A DNA stretch of 64,000 nt from G963668435 sp963668435 (GTDB lineage Bacteria > Latescibacterota > Latescibacteria > Latescibacterales > Latescibacteraceae). Made by a program: the position numbers and the translations under genes. Shown here one piece after another: positions 59,978 to 64,000 of this stretch (positions within the stretch are counted from its first letter, which is position 1; every line of letters starts with the position of its first letter). Under the pieces are notes generated by a model, which had not been told where the DNA came from, made no database searches, and saw only the letters and a list, made by a program, of their open reading frames with translations. The stretch is taken from contig CAXXSC010000008.1 in the NCBI GenBank assembly GCA_963668435.2, positions 930,001-994,000 on the forward strand, given 5' to 3'.

Positions 59978-60868
59978 ATGAAGAAAACGATACTACTGGC
60001 ACTCTGTGTGGCATTTTGCATTATTTCCAGTGTTCATGCCGCTCCCTGGACAAAATCCATCGACGCGAGCCTGACACTGACCCAGAACACCTATACCGAC
60101 AACTGGAGCGGTGGCGAATCCGGCTCGGCAAACTGGATGTTCCTGTCGAACTCTTTCTTCGAAAAACAGCTGACACCCATCGTTTTCAACAAGAACATCC
60201 TCAAGCTCCAGTTCGGCCAGAATTTCGTACAGGACAAGGAAACGAAGGACTGGGGCGATGCCGAAAAGTCGAGCGACCTCATCGATTTCGAAACGATCTT
60301 CCGTTTCTCCCTCGACAGCTGGCTGGAACCTTTTGCCTCGGGCCGCCTGGAATCGCAGTTCCTCGACTCAGGCGATCCTGATAAAGACGTTATCTTCAAC
60401 CCGATCACACTGACCCAGAGTGCCGGTGCTATCAAGGTGATCACGAAAGAGGAAAAACGGGAATGGACGGTGCGTCTCGGTGCCGGTTTCCGTGAGCATA
60501 TTGCACGTGAAGTGCTCAACCCGGTAAGCCTGAAACGGAGCACGGAAACGAGTTATGACGGCGGTTTCGAGCTTGTCAATGACATGCGTATGCCACTTCT
60601 CGGCGGTGCAGTCGACCTTAAGAGCAAGCTCATTGTTTTCCAGGCCCTCTTTTATTCCGAGACTGACGATCTCAAGGGAATGCCGGAGGAAGATTACTGG
60701 CGTACAGCTGATATCAACTGGGAAAACGTGTTCACTGCCTCGATCACCAAGTATCTCATGGTCAACCTCTACACGCAGTTCCTGTATGATAAGGAAGTCG
60801 ACCGCGGTGGCCGTTTCAAACAGACACTCGGCCTCGGTCTCGCCTGGAAATACGAGTCACCGAAATAA
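59978..60868 (+). CDS. DUF3078 outer-membrane protein
   Basis: A 296-residue exported protein with signal peptide TILLALCVAFCIISSVHA. The DUF3078 pattern is clear: ASLTLTQNTYTDNWSGGESG, SANWMFLSNSFFEKQL, LKLQFGQNFVQDKETKDWG and KSSDLIDFETIFRF. It ends QTLGLGLAWKYESPK. Predicted to be a barrel of the outer membrane, common in Bacteroidetes and relatives; the function is unknown. AAGGAGAG lies before the ATG at 59978. Confidence 0.87.
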   Translation: MKKTILLALCVAFCIISSVHAAPWTKSIDASLTLTQNTYTDNWSGGESGSANWMFLSNSFFEKQLTPIVFNKNILKLQFGQNFVQDKETKDWGDAEKSSDLIDFETIFRFSLDSWLEPFASGRLESQFLDSGDPDKDVIFNPITLTQSAGAIKVITKEEKREWTVRLGAGFREHIAREVLNPVSLKRSTETSYDGGFELVNDMRMPLLGGAVDLKSKLIVFQALFYSETDDLKGMPEEDYWRTADINWENVFTASITKYLMVNLYTQFLYDKEVDRGGRFKQTLGLGLAWKYESPK

Positions 60869-61067
60869 ATGTTTTCTTTGAATATGTGCCACACAGAACG
60901 GAACAATGTGGATATAGAAAAGTATCAGATAGAAAGGCAGTAAAAAAGTTCCGTATGGATTGGCATAATGACCGTGTCAAGGCCAGATACCTAAACCAGT
61001 GTTATAATGAGATCGGACACATATTAGTGCCCTCACCTCATTCAACATTTTGCAGGGAAAACAGACT

Positions 61068-62900
61068 ATGTCGCTGAAAAAAAACCTGTCTCTTTTCGAC
61101 GTTTACTGCATCGCCACAGGCGCGATGGTAAGTTCAGGTCTTTTCATTCTGCCGGGCATAGCCCACGCTTATGCCGGACCGGCTGTCGTTTTTTCATACT
61201 TCCTGGCGGGCCTTCTTACTATACCGGGCATGCTCAGCCAGGCCGAGCTCGTTTCCGCGATGCCTAAAGCCGGTGGGGACTATTTTTACATTACCAGAAG
61301 TATGGGCCCTGCGGCGGGAACTGTCGACGGCCTTCTCATCTGGTTCTCAATGACCCTGAAAAGCGCTTTCGCATTGATAGGCATGTCGGCCTTCGCTGGC
61401 CTTCTGATCGATGTTGACATCAGGATAATAGGTGTCATACTCTGCATTACATTCACGGTTCTCAACCTTGTCAGCGTCAAGAAAGCGGGACGGCTCCAGA
61501 ATGTACTGGTTTTCGGCCTTCTCACCATCCTTGCATTTTATGTTGTTCGCGGTATTCCGCATGTTTCAATCAGGAATTTCGAACCGTTTGCTCCCACCGG
61601 CCTGGTCGGAATTCTCTCAACTACCGGTTTCGTATTCATCTCATACGGCGGCCTTCTCAAGGTCGGGAGTGTATCGGAGGAAACACAGGATCCTGCCCGG
61701 TCTATCCCGCTGGCAATGATATTCTCACTCTTGACAGTTGTTGTTCTATATACAACGGTCGTGTTTATCACATCGGGAGTTCTCGGTGCCGATACGCTTG
61801 ATCATTCACTGACACCAATTTCCGATGGCGCCGATGCGTTCATGGGGGGATTCGGCAGGCTGATATTGAGCCTTGCCGCAGTGCTTGCGTTCATCTCGAC
61901 AGCAAACGCAGGAATCATGGCATCTTCCCGCTATCCTCTCGCCCTTGCCCGTGATCGTCTTTTGCCCTCGGCTTTCGGCGAAATAAGCGAAAAGTACGGT
62001 ACACCCCATGTCGCCATCCTGACAACCGGCACCATGGCGCTGCTGTTCCTTTTTCTGAAAATCGACGTTCTCGTAAAAGTAGCCTCGACAGTCCTCATTT
62101 TGACCTTTATCTTTTCCTGCCTCTCTGTTATCATAATGAGAGAAAGCGGCGTGGAAAATTACAGGCCGAAATTCTGCGCGCCGTTTTACCCATGGCTGCA
62201 GATCGCGGGTATACTGCTTTTCAGCCTTCTGATATTTGAAATGGGACGGCAAGCGGTGCTCACCAGCTTTGCCCTCATTATCGGCGGTCTTTTCGTCTAC
62301 TGGTTTTATGGCCGCATAAGGACAAACAGGGAATTCGCGCTGCTCCACCTCATTCAGCGCATAACGGCCAAGGAACTGACCAGCCGTGACCTCGAAGCGG
62401 AATTGAAAGAAATCATCATGGAACGTGACGAACTGATCCGGGACCGTTTCGACAGCATCACAGAAAAAAGCGTTGTTTTGGATATCGAAAATAAGATGAG
62501 TGTCGATGACTTCTTCAAGCTCGCAGCAAAAACACTCGAGCCGAAAATCAATACACCGTCAGACAAGATTTATGAACTGCTCGTTGACCGCGAGCAGGAG
62601 AACAGTACGATCATCGCACCGGGACTCGCCATCCCCCATATCATCATAGAGGGCGATAACACGTTCGACATGCTGCTTGCCCGATGCAGAGAGGGGATCA
62701 CTTTCTCGGACCGCTTCGATGATATAACCACGGTTTTCATCCTTGTCGGCACAAGAGACGAGCGAAATTTCCACCTCCGGGCACTCTCGGCAATTGCACA
62801 GATCGTGCATGAACATCATTTCCAGAAACGCTGGCTCACCGCACGTGATGAAGAGGCGTTGAAAGACGTCATTCTCCTAGGCAAACGCAAGCGCGGCTGA
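61068..62900 (+). CDS. APC-family permease fused to a PTS EIIA-like domain
   Basis: A 610-residue two-part protein. Residues 1-430 are a 12-helix APC permease of the amino-acid/polyamine type: FDVYCIATGAMVSSGLFILP, GDYFYITRSMGPAAGTVDGL and a GGLLKVGSVSEETQDPARSI segment. After a short coiled linker (SRDLEAELKEIIMERDELIR) the C-terminal ~125 residues (FFKLAAKTLEPKIN ... LAIPHIIIEGDNTFDMLLAR) are a PTS IIA-type (fructose/mannitol) fold with the phospho-acceptor-like His kept as H524. This suggests control of transport by phosphorylation or ligand. It is adjacent to a cation/proton antiporter. Substrate unknown. Confidence 0.87.
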   Translation: MSLKKNLSLFDVYCIATGAMVSSGLFILPGIAHAYAGPAVVFSYFLAGLLTIPGMLSQAELVSAMPKAGGDYFYITRSMGPAAGTVDGLLIWFSMTLKSAFALIGMSAFAGLLIDVDIRIIGVILCITFTVLNLVSVKKAGRLQNVLVFGLLTILAFYVVRGIPHVSIRNFEPFAPTGLVGILSTTGFVFISYGGLLKVGSVSEETQDPARSIPLAMIFSLLTVVVLYTTVVFITSGVLGADTLDHSLTPISDGADAFMGGFGRLILSLAAVLAFISTANAGIMASSRYPLALARDRLLPSAFGEISEKYGTPHVAILTTGTMALLFLFLKIDVLVKVASTVLILTFIFSCLSVIIMRESGVENYRPKFCAPFYPWLQIAGILLFSLLIFEMGRQAVLTSFALIIGGLFVYWFYGRIRTNREFALLHLIQRITAKELTSRDLEAELKEIIMERDELIRDRFDSITEKSVVLDIENKMSVDDFFKLAAKTLEPKINTPSDKIYELLVDREQENSTIIAPGLAIPHIIIEGDNTFDMLLARCREGITFSDRFDDITTVFILVGTRDERNFHLRALSAIAQIVHEHHFQKRWLTARDEEALKDVILLGKRKRG

Positions 62901-62935
62901 TCACTGACAGAAACCCGGAAACGAAAGTTATACCC

Positions 62936-64000
62936 ATGCTCAGTTCATATGATACCACCATAGTTCTGCTTGACCTCGGCATCCTTCTGGGTGTATCGCG
63001 CTTCCTCGGCGAAATCGCCCGCCGCTACCGTCAGCCCATGGTGGTCGGCGAGATTCTCGCAGGTATCATTCTCGGCCCCACGATACTCGGGCATTTCTTT
63101 CCAGAGTTTCAGCGGCTGATATTTCCCCTGCGCGAACAGACCATGACAGCCCTCGAGGGCCTGACAACCATGGCGGTTGTGCTGCTGCTTCTTGTGGCTG
63201 GTGTCGAAATCAATCTTTCCGCGCTCTGGAAACAGGGGAAGACCGCGATACTTGTGAGCCTTTTCGGCATCCTTCTGCCGTTTGGTCTCGGTTACGGTGC
63301 CTCATATTACTGGCCGGGATTCCTCGGGCTCGAGGATGGTGCCGACATTACGACTTTCGCACTCTTTTTCGGTACTGCGCTCTCGATTTCGGCCCTTCCG
63401 GTCATCGCAAAGACACTCATGGACATGAACCTGATCAAGAGTGACATGGGCATCCTCGTAGTGGCCTCCGCCGCGTTCAACGACCTCATCGGCTGGATCA
63501 TTTTCAGTGTTGTCCTCAGCCTCATGGGCGCGGCATCGAGCCACGGCACCACACCGGGCACAACGATAATCCTCGTCCTCGTCTATACGGTAGTCTCGTT
63601 AACAGTTATCCGAGTCATGTTCCACAGGATGCTTCCCTGGCTGGAAAAGAAAACAGTCTGGCCCGGTGGCGTGCTTGGATTTGTGTTCGCGTTCACGCTT
63701 ATTGGCGCGGCGGCGACACAGTGGATCGGCGTTCATGCTGTTTTCGGGGCTTTTCTGATCGGTGTGGCGCTTGGCGATTCCGAGCATCTGACTGAGCGGA
63801 CAAAGGATGTCATCCACCAGTTCACCATGAATATTTTTGCTCCACTTTTCTTTGCATCCATCGGGCTCAGGATAAATTTCACCGAGCATTTCGACCTGCC
63901 GCTGGTGCTTATTGTATTCACACTCGCCTGCACCGGTAAAATCCTCGGCTGCACAATCGGCGCCCGCTGGGGCGGCATGAGCACGAAAGAATCATGGGCA
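62936..64000 (+). CDS. CPA2 cation:proton antiporter (Kef/NapA-like), 3' truncated by window edge
   Basis: The frame from the ATG at 62936 is open to the window end (at least 355 residues). The beginning SSYDTTIVLLDLGILLGVSR and GEIARRYRQPMVVGEILAGI are the CPA2 start; helix 5 has the ND pair in SAAFNDLIGWIIFSVV. LPVIAKTLMDMNLIKSDMG and FFASIGLRINF are also family motifs. The KTN/TrkA regulatory domain would lie beyond the window. It is 35 bases after the APC-EIIA gene, suggesting one operon for coupled solute and ion movement. Confidence 0.9.
   Translation, partial: MLSSYDTTIVLLDLGILLGVSRFLGEIARRYRQPMVVGEILAGIILGPTILGHFFPEFQRLIFPLREQTMTALEGLTTMAVVLLLLVAGVEINLSALWKQGKTAILVSLFGILLPFGLGYGASYYWPGFLGLEDGADITTFALFFGTALSISALPVIAKTLMDMNLIKSDMGILVVASAAFNDLIGWIIFSVVLSLMGAASSHGTTPGTTIILVLVYTVVSLTVIRVMFHRMLPWLEKKTVWPGGVLGFVFAFTLIGAAATQWIGVHAVFGAFLIGVALGDSEHLTERTKDVIHQFTMNIFAPLFFASIGLRINFTEHFDLPLVLIVFTLACTGKILGCTIGARWGGMSTKESWA

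Overview
The window is about 64 kb of a single bacterial chromosome or metagenome contig (roughly 50-55 % GC by eye) with tight bacterial gene packing, good Shine-Dalgarno sites and many Rho-independent terminators. There are no rRNA or tRNA genes, no phage genes, no insertion sequences and no CRISPR array that I can see. The gene content (Tat-exported sulfatase and DUF362 proteins, lipoprotein hydrolases, DUF4838, GH32, a DUF3078 outer-membrane protein, a Re-citrate-synthase-type enzyme, CE7 esterase, UroD-like methyltransferase family) suggests an uncultured, Gram-negative, carbohydrate-degrading, probably anaerobic member of the FCB-like phyla (Latescibacterota-like). That placement is inference from family content only.

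Layout. 1-1.9 kb: end of an FGGY sugar kinase and a class III aminotransferase (+). 1.9-14.0 kb: a long minus-strand block. Read in its own direction it runs rpmE, DUF1385, prfA, prmC, an FAH-family hydrolase, a CtpA-type S41 protease, a TauE/SafE exporter, an MtnX-like phosphatase, a ferredoxin/ASKHA corrinoid-activase-like protein, cysE, malic enzyme and a small membrane protein. Everything between about 1.6 and 4.9 kb is riddled with single-base indels, almost all extra bases, that break five adjacent genes while each protein remains readable across frames. This looks like consensus error more than gene decay. 14.6-17.2 kb: a phytase-like lipoprotein, an exported 16-residue-repeat protein and a lone receiver domain. 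17.3-22.6 kb: a compact plus-strand operon with a MarR regulator, a small membrane protein, a radical SAM/SPASM-methyltransferase fusion, two tandem exported MORN/YwqK-like repeat proteins and a DUF7670-like membrane protein. It is the best candidate here for an undescribed system.

22.7-30.8 kb: an Nramp-like carrier without the usual metal motifs, a flippase-like protein, a small lipoprotein, a Tat-exported DUF362 protein and a 1016-residue outer-membrane barrel candidate with Ca-binding Asp-rich repeats. 30.9-38.6 kb: an unknown protein, YjbQ, CE7 esterase, a beta-helix lipoprotein, LysE, an Fe-S/flavodoxin-type reductase and a UroD-family gene with one frameshift in a G7 run. 38.9-42.8 kb: an operon of nagB, a putative sugar nucleotidyltransferase, an acyl carrier protein and a Re-citrate-synthase-like enzyme.

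42.9-57.0 kb: a glycan/peptide catabolic neighbourhood with DUF4838, a TIM-barrel amidohydrolase, a ChbG/YdjC deacetylase, a GH32 fructan hydrolase, a sulfatase, a double-SIS sugar isomerase-like protein, a ROK kinase and a D-aminoacylase. lepB and a double RidA-like protein lie among them. 57.1-64 kb: a PepSY-TM pair, tyrS, a DUF3078 protein, an APC permease fused to a PTS EIIA-like domain, and a CPA2 antiporter that runs off the end.
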